Of a DNA stretch of 64,000 nucleotides, positions 1-10,070 are shown one piece after another. Source of the stretch: Ectopseudomonas alcaliphila. GTDB taxonomy: Bacteria; Pseudomonadota; Gammaproteobacteria; Pseudomonadales; Pseudomonadaceae. The stretch spans positions 1 through 64,000 of the forward strand of contig NZ_FNAE01000006.1 in assembly GCF_900101755.1 (NCBI RefSeq). Direction: 5' to 3'. The notes beneath the pieces are model-generated. The model had not been told where the DNA came from. It saw only the letters and a list, made by a program, of their open reading frames with translations, and made no database searches. Within the stretch, counting starts at the first letter, position 1; the number at the start of each line of letters is the position of its first letter. A program made the position numbers and the translations under genes.

Positions 1-374
1 ACGTGTTGTTCAGCCCGCAGCGCATCAGCATCGGTGGCCTCAGCTCGGTGCGTGGCTTCAAGGACCAGTCGCTGTCCGGCGACACCGGTGGTTACTGGCG
101 CAACCAGTTGCGCTGGCGTCGCCCGGTCACCTGGGAGGCACTGCGCCCCTTCGTGCACGAGTACAGCCTGGCCTTCGCCTATGACGTTGGCGTGATCCAC
201 GGCGGCCGGCACAACCCCGAGCAACGCGGCCGCATGACGGGCAACGCCCTCGAGTTCGCCCTGCGCGGCCAACACCTGGCGGCCTCGGTGAGCTTCGCCC
301 ATGCCCTGGAGCGCCCCGACGTCATCGAGCGTGACGAGCGCCCGGTCTATTTCCGATTCGACCTGTTCTTCTGA
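1..374 (+). CDS. TpsB outer-membrane transporter (ShlB/FhaC/HecB family), 3' end only
   Basis: This is the C-terminal 124 or so residues of a two-partner-secretion transporter; the start lies before the window. The fragment contains the VRGF motif (within SSVRGFKDQSLSGD) characteristic of the L6 loop of TpsB/Omp85 proteins. It also has alternating beta-strand segments and ends in FRFDLFF; a terminal phenylalanine is usual for outer-membrane barrels. The protein would sit in the outer membrane and export the TpsA exoprotein encoded 33 bp downstream, so the two genes very probably form one operon. The VRGF motif and the neighbour make the family assignment firm, but the POTRA domains cannot be checked because they are outside the window. 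Confidence 0.88.
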   Translation, partial: VLFSPQRISIGGLSSVRGFKDQSLSGDTGGYWRNQLRWRRPVTWEALRPFVHEYSLAFAYDVGVIHGGRHNPEQRGRMTGNALEFALRGQHLAASVSFAHALERPDVIERDERPVYFRFDLFF

Positions 375-407
375 TTGCCCGGCCGGATGGCTGGTTGGAG
401 TATCGAC

Positions 408-3400
408 ATGGACGTACGCAGTCCCCTGTTTCAGAACATCGCCCTGATCGTTGCTGGCGTGCTGTTTCTCAATCCCATCGTCGCCACTGCGGCGCAACTG
501 ACGGTTGACCAGGCCGCAGGCGGCAACACCGCCGTGACCCAGGCGCAGAACGGCGTGCCGATGGTCAACATCGCCACGCCCAATGGCAGCGGCCTGTCGC
601 ACAACAAGTTCACCGACTACAACGTCGGCCAGCAGGGGCTGATCCTCAACAACAGTGCGCAGAACCTGGTGCAGACCCAACTGGGCGGCTACGTGGTCGG
701 CAACCCCAACCTGAAGAACGGTGCCGCTGGGCTGATCCTCAACGAAGTCACCGGCGGCAACGCCAGCCAGCTCAAGGGCTACACGGAAGTAGCCGGGCGT
801 TCGGCAGCGGTCATCGTCGCCAACCCGCATGGCATCACCTGCGATGGCTGCGGCTTCATCAACACCCCGCGCGTCACCCTCAGCACCGGCACCCCGATCA
901 TCGAGAATGGCCGCCTGCAGCGCTTCGATGTCGACGGCGGGCAGATCAGCATCGAAGGCCAAGGCCTCAATGCCGGCAACGTCGACCAGTTCGACCTGAT
1001 CACCCGCAGCGCGCAGATCAACGCCGAGCTGCACGCGAAGAAGCTCAACATCATCACCGGTCGCAATGAGGTGGATGCCACCACCCTGGCCGCAACCGCC
1101 AAGGCCGACGACGGTTCGAACAAGCCGATGCTGGCCATCGACAGCTCGGCCCTCGGTGGCATGTACGCCGGCGCGATTCGCCTGGTCGGCACCGAGCAGG
1201 GCGTGGGGGTGAAACTGGCCGGTGACATGGCTGCCAGTGCCGGGGATATCCAGATCGATGCCAATGGCAAGTTGAGCCTGAATCGCGTGGCCGCCAGTGG
1301 TGATGTCGCGCTCAAGGCCAACACCATCGACCTCAACGCTGACACCTACGCGGGCCGCAACGCCACGCTCGAAGCGCAGCAGGTCGAAGTGCGGGAAAGC
1401 CTGGCCGCCGGCCAGCGCCTGACCGTGCAGGCTGAGCAACTGAACAACGCCGGCATCATCGAGGCGGGTGTGCGCGCCAATGGCAGTGTCAGCAGTGCAG
1501 GCCATCTGCAGCTCGATGGCGGCAAGGTGCGTAATGCCGGAGAGATGACCAGCCATGGCAGCATGGCGACCGACCTGCAAACGCTGGACAACGCGGGCGG
1601 CAAGATCGCCACTGCTGGCAGCGCCACGCTCAAGGCTGAGCAGCTCGACAACCGCGAAGGCGAGATCGTGGCCCAGGGCAACCTGATCCTCGACACTGCA
1701 AAACTGGACAACCGCGCCGGCAGCACGCTGGCTGGCCAGGCCTTGGCTATCGAGGCCGAGGCAGTGGATAACCGCGCCGGTACCCTGGCGGCTGGCGGTG
1801 CAATCGAGGCGCGTATCACCAACGCCCTGAACAACGACGGCGGCCTGGTGGAAGCTGGCGGCCGTCTCGATGTCGAAGCCGACAGCCTGAGCAATACCGA
1901 TGGCCGCCTGCGTGCCCTGGGCAGTGGCGGTGAAAGTCGCTTCGCCATCGGTACCCGCCTGAACAACGATGAGGGCGTCCTCGAAGTAGCCAGCGCGACG
2001 CTGACCTTCGACACCGAGTCGCTCAGCAACCAGGGTGGTGTCGTGCGTCACCTCGGCAGCGGCGGACTGGGCCTCGACATGCAGCTGCTCGGCCAGGCGG
2101 GCGGTGAATTCATCACCAACAGCGCGGTGAGCCTGAGTGCCGAAGAGTGGGTCAACCGCAGCCTGCTGCAGGCCGCGTCCATCGAACTCGATGTACAACG
2201 TCTCACCCAGACCGCGACCGGTGGCCTGCTGTCCGTGGCTGGCCTCGCGGTCCAGGCAGATAGCTGGACCAACGATGGCCGGATCGAGACCGATGGTGAC
2301 CTGAGTCTGATCCTCAGTGGCAATTACCGTGGCAACGGTACGCTGATCAGCAAGGGGCATCTCGAGCTGGAGGCGGACAACATCGAACTGGGCGATCAGG
2401 CTCGTTTGCAGAGTGGAGGTAGTGCTCGGTTAGCTGTTCTGGGCGAGCTTGTAAGTCGCGGGAAAATGACCGCTGGCGCTTGGCTGGAGATAGCTAGCAA
2501 GTCCTTGGAAAACCGTGGAACCATAGGAGCAGGCGGTGAGCTCTTGCTCGTATCGGAGAGTGTTCGTAACGAAAATGGTTTGATCTTCAGTGGTGATGAC
2601 CTTCTTTTACGTGTTGATCGCTTGACTAACCGCTTTGCCAATATCTACAGCATGGGGCAATTGAGTCTTGCTGGATCGGAATCATCTAGAGCTCAGTTGC
2701 TAGAAAACATTTCAGCGGAAATAGAAAGCGTTCAGGACATGAGCTTGAATGCCGCTGCGCTCGTAAACAGAAGAGATGCATTTTCGGTTTCCGAACGTCT
2801 TGTGTCAGGTGATATTCGTTACCAGTGCCTGGATTGCAAGGGACGTCATTACGATCTTTATTACTATGTTACTGAGAATCTGGAGCGTGTCGTTACGTCC
2901 GATTCGGCTGCCTCCGTTATCACTGCCGGCGGGAACCTCAACTACGTCGGCGTAAGCTTCGATAACCAGCAAAGCGTTTTGTCGGCGGCAGGTAATATCG
3001 ATATTAATGTTGATACCTTTATCAGTCAGGGCGCCTCTCAGGAACGCGTGGTCAGGACGCGTACATTCCGTAATCCGAATGATTCTGAGCGGAGCAATGT
3101 GTTCTATGGATTGGTCCGCGAAGGTGGGGAGGTATTTAATTATAATAAATATAATTCTCTATACGTGCATCGGTACTTTGACGATAGTGATCGTGATGGT
3201 TATGTGTACTATTACTCGCCTGCTCAGCAGGTTACTAATCGATCCAATCCAAACTTCAATCCTGCTGCAGGTTATGGGGTGCCGTCGAGAATATTGGGCT
3301 ATACACTGGTTAGTTCCAATGAGCAGTCTACCAATATTGGTGTTGCCGCTGATGCAGTGATACAGGCTGGTGGTAATGTGCGGGTTAACGCAGGTAGTCG

Positions 3401-6400
3401 TCTTGAAAATGGCGTTACTCGTGAAAATGTAACCTTCGCCGATGGTCAGCAACAGTTCGTTGAGACCAGCGTGGGTCATAATGTCAATCAGCCTATAACG
3501 TTCAATTCTCAGTTGCCACCCGATCTGGCCCAGCGCGCGGTTGACCCCATAGGTCTGCCCAGCTTCTCCTTGCCTTCAGGGCAGAACGGACTGTTTAGCC
3601 TGAATGCCAATATTCATCACCCATATTTGATAGAAACCAATCCTAGCTTCGCCGATCTCGGGAAGTTCCTCAGTTCTGATTACATGTTCGGTTTGCTGGG
3701 CATCGGCACTGACCAGATGCAAAAGCGTCTGGGCGATGGTTTCTACGAGCAGAAACTTGTTCGTGATGCTGTAATTTCCCGCACGGGGCAGCGCTTTTTG
3801 GCGGGGATAAACAGCGATGAGGAACAATTTCGATATCTGATGGATAACGCCATCGTCAGTAAGGAGTCACTTAATCTTTCTGTAGGTGTGGCTTTATCTG
3901 CAGAGCAAGTAGCTGCCTTGACGCACGATATCGTGTGGCTGGAAGAGCGTGAAGTCGCTGGGCAGAAGGTCTTGGTACCCGTTCTGTATCTGGCCCAGGC
4001 CAGCGGCCGGTTGGCACCAACTGGCGCTCTGATTCAAGGTCAGGACGTTGCGTTGATTACAGGAGGACAGCTAACCAATCAAGGAACTTTGCGGGCTCAA
4101 GACCTGAATCTTGATGCCGGCAACGTTTCCAACAGTGGTCTCCTGGAGGCCGCTGAAACCCTGAGAATCATGGCTACTGAAAGCATTCGTAACGCTCAAG
4201 GCGGCATCATCGCTGGTCGCGATATCAGTGCTATTGCGTTGTCGGGGGATGTGCTGAATGAACGCACTGTTTCGACTAATACTGGACGCTGGGGAGGGCA
4301 GCAGTGGCAACATGATTATGTTGATAGCGCTGCTAGATTCGAAGCAGCAAATGAACTGGAGATAAGTGCAGGTCGCGATGTATTGAATCGCGGTGGCGTG
4401 CTTTCCAGTGTAGGGGATATGGCTCTTGTGGCTGGCCGCGATGTTGAGTTGAGCTCAGTGAAGACTGTGCAGCGCCAAACACGAGGGAGTCACTACCAAG
4501 ATGAACGCATCACCCAGCATGGCAGTGAGAACCGCGTGGGGGGCGATCTATCTATTAGTGCTGATAGAGACCTCAGCGTAATTGCCAGCCGCATCAGCTC
4601 GGGCGGTAGTCTCGATATGCAAGCCGGTAGTGACCTGTTGATAAGCTCTGCGGCCAATGAAAGCCACTTTCTATCGCGTAGCAAGAAAGTCACTCAAAGT
4701 CGTGATCAAGTTACCCAGCAGTCGAGTGAGATTCAGGCTGGAAACGACATCAGCCTCGCGGCAGGCAAGAACCTGACAGTGGTCGCCAGCAAGGTACAGG
4801 CCGGCAATGATGTAGATATTGATGCTGGAGAGGATGTACAGATTCTCTCGGCCATGGATGAAAGCGCTTCCTACTACTTCAAGAAGAAGAAGGGCTCGTT
4901 CGGACGTAGCAGCAGCAAGCAGCAGGAGAGCTATAACAGCACTAACATCGCCTCGGTGATCGAGGCGGGCAACGACCTGACGATCAACACCAGCAAGACT
5001 GATGGCGGTGGTCTGAGCATCGACGGTGGTCGTGATGTCACGGTTATCGGCAGCCAACTCAGCGCTGGCAACGATCTGCTGGTCGGCGCTACTGGCGATG
5101 TGGCGATCCTGTCCGGGGTTGAGGAGCATGGCTCCTACAGCAAGAAGACCAAGTCCGGTTTCCTTGGCATGTCGAAGAGCGGCAAGAGTCAGCTCAAGAC
5201 CAGCGCCACTCAGGTCGCCAGCGAGCTGGATGCCGGTAACGACGTGGTGATCGCGGCGGGTAATGACATTCGTCTGCGTGCCAGTACCACTGAGGCTGGT
5301 AACGATGTAGAACTGCGTTCGGGGCTGATCAAGGACACCGGTGATATCAACCTGGTCTCGGCCAATGACACGGCTTACAGCCTGACGGAGCAGTACAGGA
5401 AGAAGACTGGGCTGTCGGTTTCTGGTGGCATGCTGTCTGTCTCTTCGGCCAAGAAGGCAGGGCAGGAAGCTCGTAGCAGTACCAGTGTCGGTAGCTATAT
5501 CGCGGCTGAACGGGATGCCAGCCTGCTGGCCGAGCGTGATATCAACGTGATCGGCAGTTCGGTGAGCGCCGGGCGTAACCTCCTGCTCGACGCTGGGCGT
5601 GACGTCAACGTTGCCGCTGCTCAGAACCAACAGGGTAGTACCGCGTGGGAGCGTGAGCGGCGAACCGGTATCGGCCTGGACAGCGACCGTAACGGTTTCA
5701 CTGCTTTCGTCGGCAACGACGTGCAGATCGAGAAGGGATTGAACACTCGGCAGACTGCAGCTGCCAGCAGCCTTGAGGCCGGCAATGACCTTGACGTGAA
5801 GGCTGGCCGGGATGCCAACCTTTCGGGTTCCGACTTCTCAGCCGGGCGCGATATCAACGTGCTTGCTGAGCGCGACATCAACCTGGATGCAGCTACGGAG
5901 CGCTACTTTCAAGAACAGCAGGAAATACACCAGCGTAACGGCCTGACCGTGAACGTCAGCCACAACTTCGGCAATACAGTCGACGCTATCAAGGGGATTG
6001 GCCAGGGCGAGAATCTTGTTAGTCAGGTCTCAGGTGTTCTCAAGGCCGCTGACGCGGTAACGCAGTTCGTCTCCGGGCCAACCACGGCGAATCACCTTGG
6101 CACTACTCGCCAGCAGACTACTACGACCGATGGTGCCCTCAGTAATCGGCCGACGACTATGGATGCGGGCAGAGACGTCAACCTGCAGGCAGGTAATGAC
6201 ATCAATGCCAAGGGAAGCCAGATTCAGGCTGAGCGCGATATCAACATGTCCGGGCGAGACATCACTCTGGATGTTGCCCGTGGTCAGCAGACGAGCAGTA
6301 CCAAGCAAGTCATCAGTCAGAACGGTATCAATGGCGGTAGTACCTTTAACAGTGCCAGGGCCGGGGTTGGTGGTAGTCACGGTGTTCATACCGAGAAGGG

Positions 6401-8591
6401 AGCGCAAGGTACAGCGCTTGCGACTCAAATACAGGCGGGGCGTGACATTCACCTGGATGCCAGCCGGGATCTTGAACTGATCGGCACTCGGGCTGAAGCG
6501 GGGCGAGATATCAGCCTCGTCGCTGGAAACGATATTGATATCCGTGCTGCGCAGAACGATTCCGAGCATGAGATGCGGCGCAAGAGCGGAGGCGGCGAAG
6601 TCGGGGTTGCCCTGGGTGGCCAAGACTTCATCTCTGTCTATGCCAGCGTTGACATCGGCAAGGGCCGCCTGGATCGTGAAGCAGGAAAACAGCAGGAAGC
6701 CTACCTCTATGCCGGCAAGCAACTGAGTTTCGAAAGCGGGCGTGACACCACGGTCGCTGGTGCTCGCCTGGAAGGGCTGGATGTCGTTGGCAAGGTCGGT
6801 CGCGACCTGCTGGTCTCCTCGCTACCGGACACTGGCAAGGTTAGCGGAAAGGAGCTGGACGCAAGTTTGACTGTCAGCGTTGGTCTGTATGGCAGCGTAA
6901 GCGTCAGTGGCTCGGTCGGTGTAGGCAAAACCAACGGCTCCACCAACTGGGTGGAGAATCAGACAGGCATCGTCGCCCGTGATCGGCTCGACATTCGTAC
7001 GGAAAACCACACTCAACTCGACGGTGCCCTGCTGGCATCGGACAGCGGCAATCTCAAGCTGGACACCGGTACCCTGGGCTTCCGTGATATCGAGGGACAT
7101 GACAGCGAGCATGCCTGGTACATCAATGCAGGCGGTACCTACAGCTGGGGCGGTGATGGTGGCTCTGGTGGGCAGCCGGCAGACGGTAATGCCGCCGCAA
7201 CGGGGGCAGTGGTAGATCCCAGTCAGCAGAACAAAGACGGCTCGAACAATTGGAACCTGAGTGGTTATGACTATCGCAAGGAACGCGAGCAGATCGTGCG
7301 GGCCACAGTGGGCGAGGGCGATATTGTCGTCAGGGCCGACGAAGAAACCGGCCATGACTCGACAGCGGGTTTGAATCGCGATGTCAGCAAGGCCTATGAG
7401 GTCACTAAGGATAAGGAAGATCGTACCGATCTGTATGTGAGCAAGTCGTCGGTGGATGCGGTATCGGATCCGGTCGTGACGCTGGAGCAGTGGAAGAATG
7501 GCGCTGAGAACTATGGGCGCAATTCGGTTGAGGCGTTTACCAATCTAGCTGCATTGAAAGAGCATGCACGCTCTGCCGCTGAACACGATAGTTTGGTTGC
7601 TGCTCTGGCATGGGCACCAGAACTGTTAGTCGATGCTATGGATGCAATGGGAACGCCGACACTAGGCATATTCCCTGGAGCAGCCAATCATGGGGGGCTG
7701 ATTACACAATTGCCGGTATTGGTCGCCGGCGACTTGCAGCCTTTGCGAGTGACAGGAACATTTAAAACGGATAAGGGTAAGCTAGTACTGGAGGACGGTA
7801 AGCCGGTTTTGGATTCGGAAAGCCTGCAAGTGCAGCAGTTTGCGGGATTTAACGAGGAGGAAGATAGAATCTTCACCAACGGTATTATGAATAGCATGAT
7901 AGAGGCTCTGGCTAACGGCTTAATGCAAAGCGGCAGCGCTAATGGAGACGTCAGTTTCGTCTTAGCCTACAATCCAACTCACGGTTTGATCGGAGATTTG
8001 ATCGAGTCTGCCTTCGATAAAAATTTGCAAGGTGCGATCCGGTCTGGCACAGCGAGGAATTTGAATGGATTGTTTCAGCAAGGCATTGATGCCGGACCGG
8101 ATACTCTACATATCTATGGCCATAGCCAGGGCGGCCTGTTGACTTGGGTAGCCATCAAGGGCTTGGATTTTTCCAACGGCGAAAGCCCTACTGCAACGCT
8201 GAACACCATCCAACTCTCCGGGGCGCCGGTGGATGCTATTCAGTTCCATAAGGATGCAGAGACTGCTGGCTTCGGAAAAGGGCAAAGCGTTTTTCAAGTG
8301 AACCGACCTGATGACACAGTATTCTTCGGTCTTTTGCCCAAGACCGATACGGTCTCCGATTTGCCGCTATTCCTGGGAGGCAATGCGCAGTATTCGGATG
8401 ATCCGGTGGCGCGCACCTTGGGGGCGTTGTTTAGCGTGACCAGCTTGTTTGGCGAGGGTAGTCCGCACAGCAATTATGCGTGTGCCTCCTGCAAGCCTTC
8501 GGCACCGGGCAGTGCGGATGCACAGATCCGTGACATTGTAATCAAACCAACACTGATCGATAGTCAGGGTGACTTTAGGAAGCTTGAATGA
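408..8591 (+). CDS. TpsA filamentous haemagglutinin / CdiA-like exoprotein with C-terminal serine-hydrolase domain
   Basis: A giant exoprotein of 2,727 residues, exported by the TpsB encoded upstream. I chose the ATG at 408 because GGAG lies 7 bp before it; in-frame ATGs at 375 and 387 lack this. After a signal peptide (hydrophobic stretch, cleavage near ATAAQL) comes a TPS domain with NPNL (residues 99-102), NPHGI (139-143) and a CDGC pair (145-148). Next is a long beta-helix of haemagglutinin repeats, with dozens of AGNDI/AGRDI-type units. After about residue 2400 the repeats stop and a globular domain carries GHSQGG (Ser2573) with plausible partners Asp2635/2636 and His2687 (GSPHSNYAC), the layout of an alpha/beta-hydrolase. 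I saw no VENN motif. Base composition is AT-richer at about 2.4-4.4 kb and again after 7.5 kb. Adhesin or contact-dependent inhibition is likely; the hydrolase activity is inferred. Confidence 0.9.
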   Translation: MDVRSPLFQNIALIVAGVLFLNPIVATAAQLTVDQAAGGNTAVTQAQNGVPMVNIATPNGSGLSHNKFTDYNVGQQGLILNNSAQNLVQTQLGGYVVGNPNLKNGAAGLILNEVTGGNASQLKGYTEVAGRSAAVIVANPHGITCDGCGFINTPRVTLSTGTPIIENGRLQRFDVDGGQISIEGQGLNAGNVDQFDLITRSAQINAELHAKKLNIITGRNEVDATTLAATAKADDGSNKPMLAIDSSALGGMYAGAIRLVGTEQGVGVKLAGDMAASAGDIQIDANGKLSLNRVAASGDVALKANTIDLNADTYAGRNATLEAQQVEVRESLAAGQRLTVQAEQLNNAGIIEAGVRANGSVSSAGHLQLDGGKVRNAGEMTSHGSMATDLQTLDNAGGKIATAGSATLKAEQLDNREGEIVAQGNLILDTAKLDNRAGSTLAGQALAIEAEAVDNRAGTLAAGGAIEARITNALNNDGGLVEAGGRLDVEADSLSNTDGRLRALGSGGESRFAIGTRLNNDEGVLEVASATLTFDTESLSNQGGVVRHLGSGGLGLDMQLLGQAGGEFITNSAVSLSAEEWVNRSLLQAASIELDVQRLTQTATGGLLSVAGLAVQADSWTNDGRIETDGDLSLILSGNYRGNGTLISKGHLELEADNIELGDQARLQSGGSARLAVLGELVSRGKMTAGAWLEIASKSLENRGTIGAGGELLLVSESVRNENGLIFSGDDLLLRVDRLTNRFANIYSMGQLSLAGSESSRAQLLENISAEIESVQDMSLNAAALVNRRDAFSVSERLVSGDIRYQCLDCKGRHYDLYYYVTENLERVVTSDSAASVITAGGNLNYVGVSFDNQQSVLSAAGNIDINVDTFISQGASQERVVRTRTFRNPNDSERSNVFYGLVREGGEVFNYNKYNSLYVHRYFDDSDRDGYVYYYSPAQQVTNRSNPNFNPAAGYGVPSRILGYTLVSSNEQSTNIGVAADAVIQAGGNVRVNAGSRLENGVTRENVTFADGQQQFVETSVGHNVNQPITFNSQLPPDLAQRAVDPIGLPSFSLPSGQNGLFSLNANIHHPYLIETNPSFADLGKFLSSDYMFGLLGIGTDQMQKRLGDGFYEQKLVRDAVISRTGQRFLAGINSDEEQFRYLMDNAIVSKESLNLSVGVALSAEQVAALTHDIVWLEEREVAGQKVLVPVLYLAQASGRLAPTGALIQGQDVALITGGQLTNQGTLRAQDLNLDAGNVSNSGLLEAAETLRIMATESIRNAQGGIIAGRDISAIALSGDVLNERTVSTNTGRWGGQQWQHDYVDSAARFEAANELEISAGRDVLNRGGVLSSVGDMALVAGRDVELSSVKTVQRQTRGSHYQDERITQHGSENRVGGDLSISADRDLSVIASRISSGGSLDMQAGSDLLISSAANESHFLSRSKKVTQSRDQVTQQSSEIQAGNDISLAAGKNLTVVASKVQAGNDVDIDAGEDVQILSAMDESASYYFKKKKGSFGRSSSKQQESYNSTNIASVIEAGNDLTINTSKTDGGGLSIDGGRDVTVIGSQLSAGNDLLVGATGDVAILSGVEEHGSYSKKTKSGFLGMSKSGKSQLKTSATQVASELDAGNDVVIAAGNDIRLRASTTEAGNDVELRSGLIKDTGDINLVSANDTAYSLTEQYRKKTGLSVSGGMLSVSSAKKAGQEARSSTSVGSYIAAERDASLLAERDINVIGSSVSAGRNLLLDAGRDVNVAAAQNQQGSTAWERERRTGIGLDSDRNGFTAFVGNDVQIEKGLNTRQTAAASSLEAGNDLDVKAGRDANLSGSDFSAGRDINVLAERDINLDAATERYFQEQQEIHQRNGLTVNVSHNFGNTVDAIKGIGQGENLVSQVSGVLKAADAVTQFVSGPTTANHLGTTRQQTTTTDGALSNRPTTMDAGRDVNLQAGNDINAKGSQIQAERDINMSGRDITLDVARGQQTSSTKQVISQNGINGGSTFNSARAGVGGSHGVHTEKGAQGTALATQIQAGRDIHLDASRDLELIGTRAEAGRDISLVAGNDIDIRAAQNDSEHEMRRKSGGGEVGVALGGQDFISVYASVDIGKGRLDREAGKQQEAYLYAGKQLSFESGRDTTVAGARLEGLDVVGKVGRDLLVSSLPDTGKVSGKELDASLTVSVGLYGSVSVSGSVGVGKTNGSTNWVENQTGIVARDRLDIRTENHTQLDGALLASDSGNLKLDTGTLGFRDIEGHDSEHAWYINAGGTYSWGGDGGSGGQPADGNAAATGAVVDPSQQNKDGSNNWNLSGYDYRKEREQIVRATVGEGDIVVRADEETGHDSTAGLNRDVSKAYEVTKDKEDRTDLYVSKSSVDAVSDPVVTLEQWKNGAENYGRNSVEAFTNLAALKEHARSAAEHDSLVAALAWAPELLVDAMDAMGTPTLGIFPGAANHGGLITQLPVLVAGDLQPLRVTGTFKTDKGKLVLEDGKPVLDSESLQVQQFAGFNEEEDRIFTNGIMNSMIEALANGLMQSGSANGDVSFVLAYNPTHGLIGDLIESAFDKNLQGAIRSGTARNLNGLFQQGIDAGPDTLHIYGHSQGGLLTWVAIKGLDFSNGESPTATLNTIQLSGAPVDAIQFHKDAETAGFGKGQSVFQVNRPDDTVFFGLLPKTDTVSDLPLFLGGNAQYSDDPVARTLGALFSVTSLFGEGSPHSNYACASCKPSAPGSADAQIRDIVIKPTLIDSQGDFRKLE

Positions 8592-9763
8592 GTAAATACT
8601 TCTTAACTTTGGGCTTTCTGCTTATGTTGCTAAGCGGTTGCAGAGGTTATCAAATGGAATATGGGGTGGTGGAGAATGGAGTGGCTTTTTATCCCCTGTG
8701 TGAAAGAGCAAAGCAGCGCATCACCGATATGCAGCGTATCAGTTTTGAGTTGCCACTCCTATTCAGGCAGGCCCCCTGCCGTAATTGGCCTGACTATAGC
8801 TATAACTCCCGAACCGACAGTCTCTCTGTAGAGGTCCCCGGCATTATTGCCAACGAGTCACAGATGTCCGTTGGCAGTGTCTATTCTATGCTCTTTCGTG
8901 CGGGACATGCACGCACAGAATACTATTTGCCACCTGAGGTTTTTTTTGAAGATTACAAGCAATATCTCAGTGAGCGCAGTTATATTTCCCGTTTGGTTAC
9001 CGCAAGTTGGGTGGACTGGCAAGGTGGGCGCTGTGCGCGCTTCTACTCGGATAGCGACACCGGACTGTTTCTTCGCAGGGTGCTCGACTACTTCTGCTGG
9101 GAGTCAGTCAGCGGCTCGAATTTCCCCATCCATATTGGTGCTAGCGAGAAGCTACCGCCAGGCCGCGCTCCAACCAACCTAGACAAGGAGTTCATTGAGC
9201 CAGTACTGGCCAGTTTACAGATCAACCCTGTTCCAGAACAGCGTTTAGCACTCTGGGATAATTATAGAAATGATTTTTGTAAGGAACTGAAAGGGAGTTA
9301 CGATAATAAAACAGCTATGCGCAGATTTCGCGACAACCTCAATCGTCAGCGCGCTATCCTTTTCTTGCGCGAGTGCGGTTATCAAATGCCAGATCCGGTC
9401 GGGCCAAGAAGTTGGGCAGAAATTTTAAGGCCCAATGGGCAATTGATTGGTAGAGCCGATGGCGAGCGAACGCTGCGCAAAGTAACTCATGCTCAGTTTG
9501 CCGAGTTGGAGGCCAAATTGATGTCCTTGCAACTCAAACGAGGTGAGCGCCCAGAAATCCGATCTTCTCGATTGTCACGAGATGGTAATGTTCTGGTGGA
9601 GAACTATAGGGCTACTGGTTCCTATGCTGGCGAGTGGTACAGGGTTCCACCCTCTTACAGCGAGCAGAACGGAGTCGGTATTCGTAATGATCCGGTATTG
9701 GGTCGAGTGATAGATGTGCACTTAATGGATTTTCCTGCAGGCTTGAGGGTTGTAGGTGAGTAA
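8588..9763 (+). CDS. Lipoprotein of unknown family, candidate immunity protein for the TpsA hydrolase domain
   Basis: A 391-residue protein of no family I recognise. It begins with a lipoprotein signal, MSKYFLTLGFLLMLLSGC, with the lipobox cysteine at residue 18, so it should be anchored in the periplasm. The start codon overlaps the tpsA stop in an ATGA arrangement, and AGGA lies about 7 bp upstream, which implies translational coupling. The gene is AT-rich like the 3' end of tpsA, as though the two were acquired together. Lipoprotein immunity partners are known for periplasm-acting lipase effectors of type VI systems, so an immunity role is a reasonable inference. An accessory or modifying role for the exoprotein is the alternative. 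Nothing in the sequence shows an enzymatic motif. Confidence 0.75.
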   Translation: MSKYFLTLGFLLMLLSGCRGYQMEYGVVENGVAFYPLCERAKQRITDMQRISFELPLLFRQAPCRNWPDYSYNSRTDSLSVEVPGIIANESQMSVGSVYSMLFRAGHARTEYYLPPEVFFEDYKQYLSERSYISRLVTASWVDWQGGRCARFYSDSDTGLFLRRVLDYFCWESVSGSNFPIHIGASEKLPPGRAPTNLDKEFIEPVLASLQINPVPEQRLALWDNYRNDFCKELKGSYDNKTAMRRFRDNLNRQRAILFLRECGYQMPDPVGPRSWAEILRPNGQLIGRADGERTLRKVTHAQFAELEAKLMSLQLKRGERPEIRSSRLSRDGNVLVENYRATGSYAGEWYRVPPSYSEQNGVGIRNDPVLGRVIDVHLMDFPAGLRVVGE

Positions 9764-10070
9764 AAATGGTTGTTGCAGAGTTTGGCAGCGGTCGCCCCTC
9801 TTTTGCGGGTTTCGAATGAGTGGCTTTTGAAGGTTATAAATTTATCTTTCGAGCAAATTTGTTGAGGGTTGTAATCGAAGTTTAATGTGGCTTTAAAATA
9901 AGGTGCCACTAGATGGAAAAACACCCATCAGTCGGCTCAACCTCAAAGTGATCCGCTGTGCTTTAGCGTCAGAGAGAATAATAGAGGGCAAAAGTAATAG
10001 GGGTAGGCTATCCCTCTGTTCGCCGAGTCTCTATAATTTACGTTTACTTGATTTTCCAAGGTGTTAGTGC
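9764..10070. other. AT-rich intergenic region with a possible promoter
   Basis: A 307-bp gap without a credible gene, noticeably AT-rich compared with the chromosome around it. TATAAT at 10032-10037 is a good -10 hexamer about 34 bp before the next start, but there is no convincing -35 at the right distance. No terminator hairpin with a T-run was seen after the lipoprotein gene. Confidence 0.4.

Noticed and set aside
408..8591. VENN or similar pretoxin motif in the TpsA exoprotein
   Set aside because: I looked through the C-terminal third and found none, so the boundary of the toxin-like domain is placed by the end of the repeats and the change in composition only.
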